Part shown: one piece after another, positions 1-6,174 of the stretch
Layout of the letters: every line of letters begins with the position of its first letter
Numbering within the stretch: the stretch's first letter is position 1
Source: Vulcanimicrobiota bacterium
GTDB taxonomy: Bacteria; Vulcanimicrobiota; Xenobia; Xenobiales; JADMJV01
Direction: 5' to 3'
Assembly: GCA_023447635.1 (NCBI GenBank)
Contig: JAEXNA010000205.1
Coordinates: 1-10,350, forward strand
DNA: 10,350 nt
Translations under genes and position numbers: made by a program
The notes under the pieces: generated by a model
Told to the model about the DNA's origin: nothing
What the model saw: only the letters and a program-made list of their open reading frames with translations
The model's database searches: none

Positions 1-48
1 CTTCGAGCTACGCGAAGTAGATTTTTGTCCTCAGGAAGTGAGATTTTT
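1..48 (+). terminator. Tandem weak hairpin/T-tract units, possible terminator of an upstream + gene
   Basis: Two successive short stem-loops are each followed by a run of five T on the + strand. The first pairs CTTCG (1-5) with CGAAG (13-17), then ATTTTT at 21-26. The second pairs CTCA (30-33) with TGAG (39-42), then ATTTTT at 43-48. The sequence GAAGT(G)AGATTTTT is thereby repeated about 21 nt apart. The stems are short (5 and 4 bp), and the first is cut by the window edge, so it may be longer. The position suits the end of a + strand gene lying left of the window and convergent with the gene ending at 141. The rest of the 1-140 stretch shows no gene. Confidence 0.3.
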
Positions 49-140
49 CGCCTAATACCGGGTGTATTTCAGATAAAATATCGCTTTCTGAGGGCGAAAA
101 TGGACGAGCGTGGCGACGGAGAGTTGATTGTCCACAGTCC

Positions 141-989
141 CTAAAACGAGGTCGGAGCGGTGGGCCAGGGGGTGCGCCGCCAGGGGCTGCGCTGCTCGCC
201 CAGCAGGCGGGCCTGAATACTGCAGAGCCCTTCGGCCAACGGGTCGTTGGCGGCGTAGTCGTCCCAGCCGGTGTACAGTTCGCTGGCTCGTCGGGCCACC
301 GACTCGAGAATACGCCAGCCCTCGCAGCGGCTGAGCATGGAATCGGTCACGCCCCAGCGCACCACCTCGACCGTCTGTCCCAAACGATCTTCGTCCTGCA
401 GGGACTCGATCACCGCCAGCAGGTCGTCGCGGTCGGCCACGCCCCAGTACTCTTGCAGCAGCATGCGAGTTTCTACGGGGTCGCGATCGCTGACGATGCT
501 GGCCGAATTGTCGCCGTGGAAGCGCAGCGACGGCATGGCCAGCAGCAAGGCAAAACGGCGCATCCGGCACTTCGGCTCGCAGCGCCCTTTGAGACGAAAA
601 AAGGCCAACGGCAAGATGGCGCCGGCCATGCTGCCCATCCCCACCCCGCAGAGCAAGGAGAGGAACGGAGTCATCTCTTCGCGGTCGTGACCCAAGCTCA
701 TAGCCAGCATGAACAGCCCCAGGACGGCTCCCGACCAGCGAATACAGCGGGCGTAGCCGTTGAGAAGACCCACATAGGTGGTAATCAGCCAGTAGCAACC
801 GATAACCGCCCCCGTCAGCAGGCCCGTGCAGACGCGTTCGCCGTTGGCCGGCGGGCCATCAAAACTGTAGTGCAGCAGGGTCAGGCTCGCTCCCAGAACA
901 GCGCCAACCAACCCCTGGCGGTAGGTCACAGCCTCCATCCAGTCGAGCAGCGCGCCCAAGGGGGTGAGACCCAGAAGCTTACTCCACAT
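141..989 (-). CDS. Membrane protein with C-terminal DUF1266-like domain
   Basis: The product is about 282 aa in two parts. Residues 25-132 hold four hydrophobic segments (roughly 27-45, 53-77, 85-101 and 107-131) rich in Gly/Ala/Leu, typical of an inner-membrane protein. A basic, Cys-containing linker (GRCEPKCRMRR) follows. A soluble C-terminal part, about 165-265, resembles DUF1266: a LLQEYWGVADRDDLLAVIESL-like opening helix with the WG pair, then GWRILESVARRASELYTGWD with the conserved Trp residues. DUF1266 has no assigned biochemical function, and none is proposed here. The ATG at 989-987 is preferred, but a TTG directly before it (992-990) is also possible; a weak GAAGAG lies 7 nt ahead of the ATG. 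The gene is last in a possible ClC-glycosyltransferase-DUF1266 transcript, 76 nt behind the glycosyltransferase stop. The domain call is from remembered family pattern, not a search. Confidence 0.7.
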   Translation of the reverse strand: MWSKLLGLTPLGALLDWMEAVTYRQGLVGAVLGASLTLLHYSFDGPPANGERVCTGLLTGAVIGCYWLITTYVGLLNGYARCIRWSGAVLGLFMLAMSLGHDREEMTPFLSLLCGVGMGSMAGAILPLAFFRLKGRCEPKCRMRRFALLLAMPSLRFHGDNSASIVSDRDPVETRMLLQEYWGVADRDDLLAVIESLQDEDRLGQTVEVVRWGVTDSMLSRCEGWRILESVARRASELYTGWDDYAANDPLAEGLCSIQARLLGEQRSPWRRTPWPTAPTSF

Positions 990-1065
990 CAAGAAGCTCT
1001 TCGCACCCCGGGCGGCTCGAACCTACCGGGCAGCGGCCGGAAATGGGGCTGGGCCTTCGATTTGT

Positions 1066-2355
1066 TCAGCGATCCGACCCTACGTCGCCTCGTCGGCGAT
1101 AGTCAGCCACCCGCTCGAGCTGGTCGGCGAACTGGCCGGCGCAGACCCGGGCGTCGCCGACTCGTTGAGAGAAGATGGCGCAGCGCGTCCTCCACCCCTC
1201 CAGCTGTCCCTCCCCCGGCTTCAGCGTGGCCACGAAGTCCGCGAGCGCCTGGCCGTCGCCGTCGTGCTGGAAGCCGATGCCGTGCTCCTCGACCAGGCGA
1301 CCGGCCTCGCCCTGGCGACGGGCGCCCACGGGCAGCCCCAGGGCGGGGTATTCGAAAAGTTTGTTGGGCGCATACCCCTCGTTGCCGACGTCGAGCGGCA
1401 GCCAGCCCAGATGGCAAGTCTGGGCGATAGCGTAGACCTGCTCACGGGGGATCCAGCCGGTGAAGGTGACATTGGGTAGCCCTTCCAGGCGCTCGCGCAG
1501 GCGCAGATAGCGCTTCCCGCTGTGCCCTAACACGAACATATGATGATCGTCGCCCCGGGCCGCCTGCACTTCCAGCATGCGGGCCAGCGGTTCCAGGTCG
1601 TAGGCGCCGTTGAAGGCTCCCATATAAAGCGTCCGGAGACCGCTGGTGGGCTTCAGAGGGTCGGGCGCGATCTCGGCGATGCTGCTGTGGCCTCCAATAT
1701 AGACGACCCGGTCCCAGGACTGGCGCCGGGAATCGCGCCGGCCCAGACGCTGAGCCCAGGACAAGAAGCCGTGCGAGACAGAGATCAGCGAGTCGGCCTT
1801 GCCGAACAGATGAGCGGCGTTCCAAAAGTAAGGGGCCAGCACGGCGCGAACCAGCGGTTTCAACGGGGCGGGAGCGTAGTCCACGAAGATCTGCGGCCAG
1901 GGGTCCTGGATGTCCAGTACCAGTGGTACCCCACGCTTCTTGCAGAAGGCGCGGCATACCGAGGCGACCTCGAGGATCGGAATACAGCAGACCACCACAT
2001 CAGGATAAGGCTGCTCTTCGAGAACCCGGGCCACCCGCAAGGCCAGGCGGGCGTGGTGTTTCCAGCGGCCAAAAGAGATGTTCGAACGGTAAGACCCGGC
2101 CTGCAGAAAACGCATCTCGTAGCCTTCCTGACGCTCTTCGATCGTTTCTTCTTCAGCGTAGAACTCTTTCTCGTTATGGCGGAAGGTCGAAGAGATCCAG
2201 ACCGTGTCGTGCCCCCGCCGGGCCAGTTCGTTGCAGAGGTTACCGATGCGGAAAGTCCAGGGGGCGCAGAACTGGGGAAGCGGCTCGCCGTCTTTGATCA
2301 CCACGACCCGCAGGCGGCGGTTTTCGGAGGAAGCGGCCGAGGAGGGGCTGTCCAT
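1066..2355 (-). CDS. Glycosyltransferase, GT4-like (GT-B fold)
   Basis: The product is about 429 aa, normal for a GT-B glycosyltransferase. An N-terminal Rossmann-like half starts with LRVVVIKDGEPLP and carries the helix FRIGNLCNELARRGHDTVW, the usual acceptor-side opening of this class. It continues through VPLVLDIQDPWPQIF, seen in nucleotide-sugar transferases making cell-surface glycans. The C-terminal half has LRTLYMGAFNGAYDLEPL, then LPNVTFTGWIPREQVYAI, then a donor-binding segment PNKLFEYPALGLPV with Glu near residue 335. These resemble family 4 enzymes, which transfer a sugar from an NDP-sugar with retention. Sugar and acceptor cannot be read from the sequence. No membrane segment or signal peptide is seen, so it is likely cytoplasmic or peripheral. 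ATG 2355 has GGA 5 nt ahead; an in-frame GTG at 2373 would add six residues. It follows the ClC gene by about 50 nt and may be co-transcribed. Confidence 0.8.
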   Translation of the reverse strand: MDSPSSAASSENRRLRVVVIKDGEPLPQFCAPWTFRIGNLCNELARRGHDTVWISSTFRHNEKEFYAEEETIEERQEGYEMRFLQAGSYRSNISFGRWKHHARLALRVARVLEEQPYPDVVVCCIPILEVASVCRAFCKKRGVPLVLDIQDPWPQIFVDYAPAPLKPLVRAVLAPYFWNAAHLFGKADSLISVSHGFLSWAQRLGRRDSRRQSWDRVVYIGGHSSIAEIAPDPLKPTSGLRTLYMGAFNGAYDLEPLARMLEVQAARGDDHHMFVLGHSGKRYLRLRERLEGLPNVTFTGWIPREQVYAIAQTCHLGWLPLDVGNEGYAPNKLFEYPALGLPVGARRQGEAGRLVEEHGIGFQHDGDGQALADFVATLKPGEGQLEGWRTRCAIFSQRVGDARVCAGQFADQLERVADYRRRGDVGSDR

Positions 2356-2390
2356 CCTGATCCATTGCGACACAGCGATGGCTGGCCCTG

Positions 2391-2404
2391 CCGCTTTTCA
2401 GCGG
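2391..2404 (-). repeat. Intercistronic GNRA-type hairpin between ClC and glycosyltransferase genes
   Basis: Read on the minus strand, CCGCT-GAAA-AGCGG forms a perfect 5-bp stem closed by a GAAA tetraloop, one base past the ClC stop codon (2408-2406). No T-run follows, so it does not look like an intrinsic terminator. In a shared transcript it would sit between the ClC stop and the glycosyltransferase start, where such hairpins can protect 3' ends or tune relative expression. Confidence 0.4.
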
Positions 2405-2405
2405 T

Positions 2406-3962
2406 TCAGGCCCCTCGGAACCTCTCGAGTAAGGCGGCCAGAGTGGCGTCATCGCAGTCGACCCCAGCCACCACCGTCACTACGTCCCCCGCCAGCAGTC
2501 CGGTCGAGCCCTTGGGGACAAGACCTCCACCGTCCCGCTCTACCAGGGCCAGCAAGGCGCTAGGAGGTAGCCCAAGTTTGGCCACCGTTGCTCCATCATA
2601 GTCGCTGCCGGATTCGACAGTGACTTCGAAGGTGGTGATTTTCTCGCGCTTGCCCCCTTTTTTCAGGTCCCGCTCCAGAAGCGCTTCGTAGATCGGTTCC
2701 GAACGCGCGACTTCGCAAGCGGCGTAGGCCACCAGGGAAGCCACCAGCAGGGAAAAGAGAGTATGGTACTGGCCTGTCATTTCGACGATCAGCACCACCC
2801 CGGTCAGGGGCGCTCGCACGGCGGCGGTCAGCACGGCAGCCATTCCGATCACGGCCAGACGTTCGGGAGAGGGAGTGATGGCCGGCATCACGGTCTGCAG
2901 CGTGACCGAGACCAACGCTCCCAGTACTGCTCCCATCGTCAGGAGCGGGGCGAAGAAGCCGCCGGGCACCCCGCTGGCGTAGCAGAAGACGGTAAAGAGC
3001 AGCTTGACCACCAACAAGAGCAGAAGGTGGGACCAGATCAGGTTCGCCGCGTCGTTGCCTTGAAGCAGAGTCAGGGTCAGGTTGTTCCCTCCACCGGTGG
3101 CCTGCGGCAGCAGCAGCGCCAGGATTCCGCAGAACGCCCCCGCCAGCGCCCCTCGCAGAACCCGCCGACCGGGCTGCGCTGTGCTGCGTAGCAGCAGGGT
3201 GTTGAAGGCCAGGCCAACGGGGGCGGCCAGCAGGCCTACCGCGATCAGCGACGGCAGCGAGGTCAGCCGCAACGGACCGGGATCGGACAGGGTAAAAACC
3301 GACTCGTAGCCGAGCAGAAGGCGGGTCACACTGACCGAAGCCAGCGAGGCGACCAGAGCGGTAGCATAGGTGCCCCGGGACAGGTCGCGCCGCAACTCTT
3401 CCATGATGAACAAAAAGCCGGCTAAAGGAGCGTTGAAGGCGGCGGCCAGCCCCGCTCCGGCCCCCGCCGCGATCAGGGAGCGACGGACCCTGCCGGGAAG
3501 CCGAACGGCTCCCGAAAACGCTTCGGCCGCCGAGGCGCCGATGTGCACGGTCGGGCCTTCTCGACCCAGCGACATCCCCGCTCCCAGGGACAGGAGCCCC
3601 GCCCCCACCTTGGTGGCGATCAGGCGCCAGGCCCGCAGATGACGTCCAGTGACCAGAACGGCCTTGACGTGGGGAATCCCGGAGCCCGCCGCTTCGGGGC
3701 AGAAGGCCTCGGTCAGCCAGGACGAGAGGGCGCCCACGGCGGCCCCTCCCAGTAACATGACGATCAGCCCGACCCACTGATGCTCGCTCCATAAGGTCGA
3801 GGTCGCCTGCTCGCGCCAGGTCTCGGTGGCCTCTACGGCCAAGCGGAACAGCACGGCGCTAAGTCCGGCTAAAGCTCCAACCAGGGAGGCCAACGCCAGG
3901 GTTCGCCGGCGAGATAGGGTTTGCAGGTGGGAGCGGCGCTCTTGTCGCGCAAGGCTGGGCAC
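2406..3962 (-). CDS. ClC-family chloride channel or Cl-/H+ antiporter with C-terminal RCK_C domain
   Basis: The product is 518 aa: a full ClC membrane domain (about 20-430) plus a soluble tail. The three anion-selectivity motifs are intact: GSGIPHVK (Ser94), GREGPTVHIG (gating Glu135) and GGFFAP (Phe336). A FIMEELRRD segment (Glu188/189) matches the EE pair that includes the internal proton glutamate of E. coli ClC. PIYEALL (Tyr425) matches the pore tyrosine. Together these favour a 2Cl-/1H+ exchanger over a passive channel, by family comparison. Residues about 436-518 (VTVESGSDYDGATVAKLGLPP... LLAGDVVTVVAG) look like an RCK_C/TrkA-C regulatory domain instead of CBS repeats. The start is GTG 3962; an in-frame stop lies three codons upstream and no other start fits before the first helix. 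It is first in a possible three-gene minus-strand transcript and divergent from the response regulator at 4109. Confidence 0.93.
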   Translation of the reverse strand: MPSLARQERRSHLQTLSRRRTLALASLVGALAGLSAVLFRLAVEATETWREQATSTLWSEHQWVGLIVMLLGGAAVGALSSWLTEAFCPEAAGSGIPHVKAVLVTGRHLRAWRLIATKVGAGLLSLGAGMSLGREGPTVHIGASAAEAFSGAVRLPGRVRRSLIAAGAGAGLAAAFNAPLAGFLFIMEELRRDLSRGTYATALVASLASVSVTRLLLGYESVFTLSDPGPLRLTSLPSLIAVGLLAAPVGLAFNTLLLRSTAQPGRRVLRGALAGAFCGILALLLPQATGGGNNLTLTLLQGNDAANLIWSHLLLLLVVKLLFTVFCYASGVPGGFFAPLLTMGAVLGALVSVTLQTVMPAITPSPERLAVIGMAAVLTAAVRAPLTGVVLIVEMTGQYHTLFSLLVASLVAYAACEVARSEPIYEALLERDLKKGGKREKITTFEVTVESGSDYDGATVAKLGLPPSALLALVERDGGGLVPKGSTGLLAGDVVTVVAGVDCDDATLAALLERFRGA

Positions 3963-4003
3963 GGCTCTTCATCCGCCTCGGTCTGCGAGAATGCCTGCTT
4001 GAA

Positions 4004-4027
4004 GGGGGGAGGGTTGAGGGTGGAGGG
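4004..4027 (+). other. Putative G-quadruplex motif in the ClC/response regulator divergent region
   Basis: Four G-tracts lie on the + strand: GGGGGG (4004-4009), GGG (4011-4013), GGG (4018-4020) and GGG (4025-4027). The loops are 1, 4 and 4 nt, which satisfies the usual G3+N1-7 rule. The core is also a short 7-nt tandem repeat, GAGGGTT then GAGGGTG then GAGGGCA. It sits in the 146-bp gap (3963-4108) between divergently transcribed genes, so it must lie within or beside their promoters. More purine runs follow to 4096. No convincing -35/-10 pair was found in the gap. Confidence 0.5.
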
Positions 4028-4108
4028 CAACCTCTGTGTGGCCAGGGGGTTGGTTTCAAGGGGAGAAGAGGAATATGCGTCAAGGAGTGTGGGAAGTATG
4101 ACCTCGAG

Positions 4109-4585
4109 ATGATCCCGGGTTCGCCTTATTCTATACACGTGATCGAGGACAGCCCGGCCGACTATCTGGCCTTTCATCGGGCGGTGAGCTGGGCTATCGC
4201 TCAGCTGGGCGGGAGCATCGAATTCACTCATTACGAGACCACCGAGTCGGCCTTCGCGGCGCTGCTCGACGGGGTTCGACCCGATCTGCTGTTCATCGAC
4301 ATCAACCTGCGCGGGGAGAGCGGCCTGGCGTTCTTGCGCCGGCTGCGAGGCGACAGCCGGATCAGCCCGTTCCCGAAGGTCATTCTGACCACGTCCACCT
4401 GCGAAGCCGACGTAAAGGAAAGCTTCAGCGAGGGCGCGGCGGGCTACCTGGTCAAACCGTTGGATTACGATCAGCTCAAAGATTCCGTGCGCACCTGCCT
4501 GGAATACTGGTTCGTGATCTCTCGGCGTCCCGCGCTGCGCGAGCACGGAGAAGCCGCGGAAGGGACGCCGCCGCCTCGATGCTGA
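4109..4585 (+). CDS. Stand-alone response regulator, Rcp1-like receiver
   Basis: The product is 158 aa, essentially one receiver domain with no output domain. Acidic pocket E13-D14 lies in VIEDSPAD, the phospho-acceptor is Asp64 in LLFIDINLRGESG, the switch Thr94 lies in VILTTSTCEAD, and Lys116 lies in GYLVKPLD. The EDSPAD opening and LTTS pattern resemble Rcp1, the response regulator paired with cyanobacterial phytochrome Cph1. Such proteins act by protein contact or as shuttles in a phosphorelay. The last ~20 residues are polar and low in complexity. ATG 4109 is the only plausible start; no ATG or GTG was found upstream in frame, and the ribosome-binding site is poor (GGGAAG at 4091-4096, 12 nt away). 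The stop overlaps the hybrid kinase start by 7 nt (ATGCTGA), so the two are translationally coupled. The phytochrome kinase at 6175-8355, which has no receiver, is the obvious candidate phosphodonor. Confidence 0.92.
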   Translation: MIPGSPYSIHVIEDSPADYLAFHRAVSWAIAQLGGSIEFTHYETTESAFAALLDGVRPDLLFIDINLRGESGLAFLRRLRGDSRISPFPKVILTTSTCEADVKESFSEGAAGYLVKPLDYDQLKDSVRTCLEYWFVISRRPALREHGEAAEGTPPPRC

Positions 4586-6117
4586 GCGACTTTATCATCG
4601 TCGACGATTCTCAAGCCGACCGGATTCTGGTGGCTCGGAGCCTCAAGAAGCGTAACTACGATGGACTGGTGATCCGCGAAGCCACCACCACGGCCGAAGC
4701 GCTGCGCCTGATCGAGGAGCGTTGTCCGGATTGCTTGATCACCGACGTTCATCTACCTGACGCTAACGGGGTGCAGCTTCTCGATCGGCTGACGGAACGC
4801 TTTGGCAGTCTTCCCTGTCCTGTGGTGGTGGTCACGGGTAGCGGGTCCGAAGCCATGGCGGTCGAGGTGCTGGAGGCCGGCGCCCATGACTACGTCAACA
4901 AAGAGCGGATCAGCGAGCCGGTGCTGTGGGAAGCGGTACGCTACGCCTTGACCCGCTTTCAGCTTCGCAAAGAGTTAGAAGAGCTGAACTCCGAGCTCAA
5001 GCGAAAGGACGAGCTAAAGACCGAGTTCGTGGCTAACGCGACCCACGAACTGCGAACCCCGCTGTCGGCGATCGTAGGGCTGATCGCCCTGTTGCAGGAT
5101 GAGCCGCTGACCACCCGCGGGGAAGAGATCGTGAGCACCATCTCGGCTTGCTGCGACTCGCTGCTGCTATCCGTGGACGACATTCTGGACCTGACCAAGA
5201 TCGAGGCGGGAGAGTTCGTGCTCTACCCCACTCGTTTTCAGCCAGCGCGCAACTTGGCGCTGGTCGAATCTTCGTTGCGGCCGCTGGCCGAAGATAAGGG
5301 ATTAGAACTGGTGGTCGAAGCGCCCGAGGGCCTGCCCGAGGTTTACGGCGACGCTCGGCGTACCCGTCAACTGGTCTACAACCTGGCCAGCAACGCTTTG
5401 AAGTTTACCCGCGAGGGGCGAGTGACCTTGCGCCTGCTGGTGAGAGAGCGGGATGAGGGCAGCATGAGACTGCGCTTCGAGATCGAGGATACCGGGGTCG
5501 GTATCCCGTTGGAAGCCCAGAGCCGTATCTTCGAACGCCACTATCAAGCGGGACGTCCCGACCTGCGGGCCCAAGGCACCGGTCTGGGGTTGGCTATCGT
5601 GCAAAGTCTGACTCGTCGGATGGACGGTGAGGTCGGTTTGCGAAGCGAGCCCGGGGTTGGCAGCGTTTTCTGGTTCGAGTTGCCGTTCCAGCTGGCGCTG
5701 GAGCAGGTTGGTCCGACCCCTATTTCGGCCGATGCCGAGGGAGAGAAGGCGCGCTCGCTGCGAGTGCTGGTGGCCGAGGACAACGCTATCATCGCCAAGG
5801 TCATGGCTCGTCAACTGCGCGGGCTAGGGCACGAGCCGACAGTGACTTTTGACGGCGCCGAGGCGGTCGAGGCGGTGCGTCAGCAGCGGTTCGACGCGGT
5901 CGTGCTAGACGCTCGCATGCCCGGGATGGACGGTCTGACGGCGGCGGCCGAGATTCGGCGGAGCTTCACTTCGGCCGAGCTTCCCATTGTATTGCTCACG
6001 GCCGAGGCGCAGATCGAGCGGACGCTGTGGCAGGACGCGGGGATCGACGTGTGTCTGGTCAAGCCGATCTCGCCGGACGTGCTGAGACCGGTTTTGAATC
6101 GGCTGGTCCACCGCTAG
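4579..6117 (+). CDS. Hybrid sensor histidine kinase, REC-HisKA-HATPase_c-REC
   Basis: The product is 512 aa and soluble, with no membrane segment and no recognisable sensory (PAS, GAF, HAMP) domain. Receiver 1 spans about 4-120: D9-D10, phospho-acceptor Asp56 in LITDVHLPD, Thr86 and Lys108. A charged, coiled-coil-like linker spans 125-150. HisKA follows with His156 in NATHELRTPLSAI, then HATPase_c with an N-box around Asn272 (NLASNALKF), DTGVGIP and GTGLGLAIVQ. Receiver 2 spans about 392-508: D401, Asp444 in VVLDARMPGMDG, Lys in LVKPIS. With a receiver in the sensory position, its kinase activity is probably set by phosphorylation of receiver 1 by another kinase, making it a relay element. 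Start ATG 4579 lies inside the 3' end of the response regulator gene. It is convergent with the phytochrome kinase, 57 nt apart, with no strong terminator in the gap. Confidence 0.94.
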   Translation: MLSDFIIVDDSQADRILVARSLKKRNYDGLVIREATTTAEALRLIEERCPDCLITDVHLPDANGVQLLDRLTERFGSLPCPVVVVTGSGSEAMAVEVLEAGAHDYVNKERISEPVLWEAVRYALTRFQLRKELEELNSELKRKDELKTEFVANATHELRTPLSAIVGLIALLQDEPLTTRGEEIVSTISACCDSLLLSVDDILDLTKIEAGEFVLYPTRFQPARNLALVESSLRPLAEDKGLELVVEAPEGLPEVYGDARRTRQLVYNLASNALKFTREGRVTLRLLVRERDEGSMRLRFEIEDTGVGIPLEAQSRIFERHYQAGRPDLRAQGTGLGLAIVQSLTRRMDGEVGLRSEPGVGSVFWFELPFQLALEQVGPTPISADAEGEKARSLRVLVAEDNAIIAKVMARQLRGLGHEPTVTFDGAEAVEAVRQQRFDAVVLDARMPGMDGLTAAAEIRRSFTSAELPIVLLTAEAQIERTLWQDAGIDVCLVKPISPDVLRPVLNRLVHR

Positions 6118-6174
6118 GCGAGGCCCTGGGAGGGTGGCCGCTAAGCTCCGTCTGTGGGCTAGGGCGTGGGCGCG

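Noticed and set aside
81..97. TCGC/GCGA hairpin followed by a T-rich stretch on the minus strand, as terminator of the DUF1266 transcript
   Set aside because: Only 4 bp of stem with a 9-nt loop, and an interrupted T-run; too weak to call.
52..798. Long minus-strand open frame of 248 codons, Arg/Ala/Gly rich
   Set aside because: It lies in another frame of the DUF1266 gene; its composition is that of a GC-rich out-of-frame reading, with no domain pattern.
453..1430. 325-codon plus-strand open frame
   Set aside because: It is antisense to two recognised minus-strand genes, with low-complexity Arg/Pro/Ala content.
2596..3792. 398-codon minus-strand open frame
   Set aside because: It is an alternate frame of the ClC gene, whose motifs are unambiguous in the other frame.
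4050..4076. TTGGTT and GAATAT as a promoter for the response regulator
   Set aside because: The spacer is only 15 nt and both boxes are weak matches.
3869..4546. 225-codon minus-strand open frame across the ClC start and the response regulator
   Set aside because: It runs antisense to a clear receiver domain and covers the divergent promoter region; no recognisable protein pattern.
6118..6174. Terminator between the convergent hybrid kinase and phytochrome genes
   Set aside because: Only a 4-bp GGCC stem and no T-run were found; nothing supportable in the 57-nt gap.
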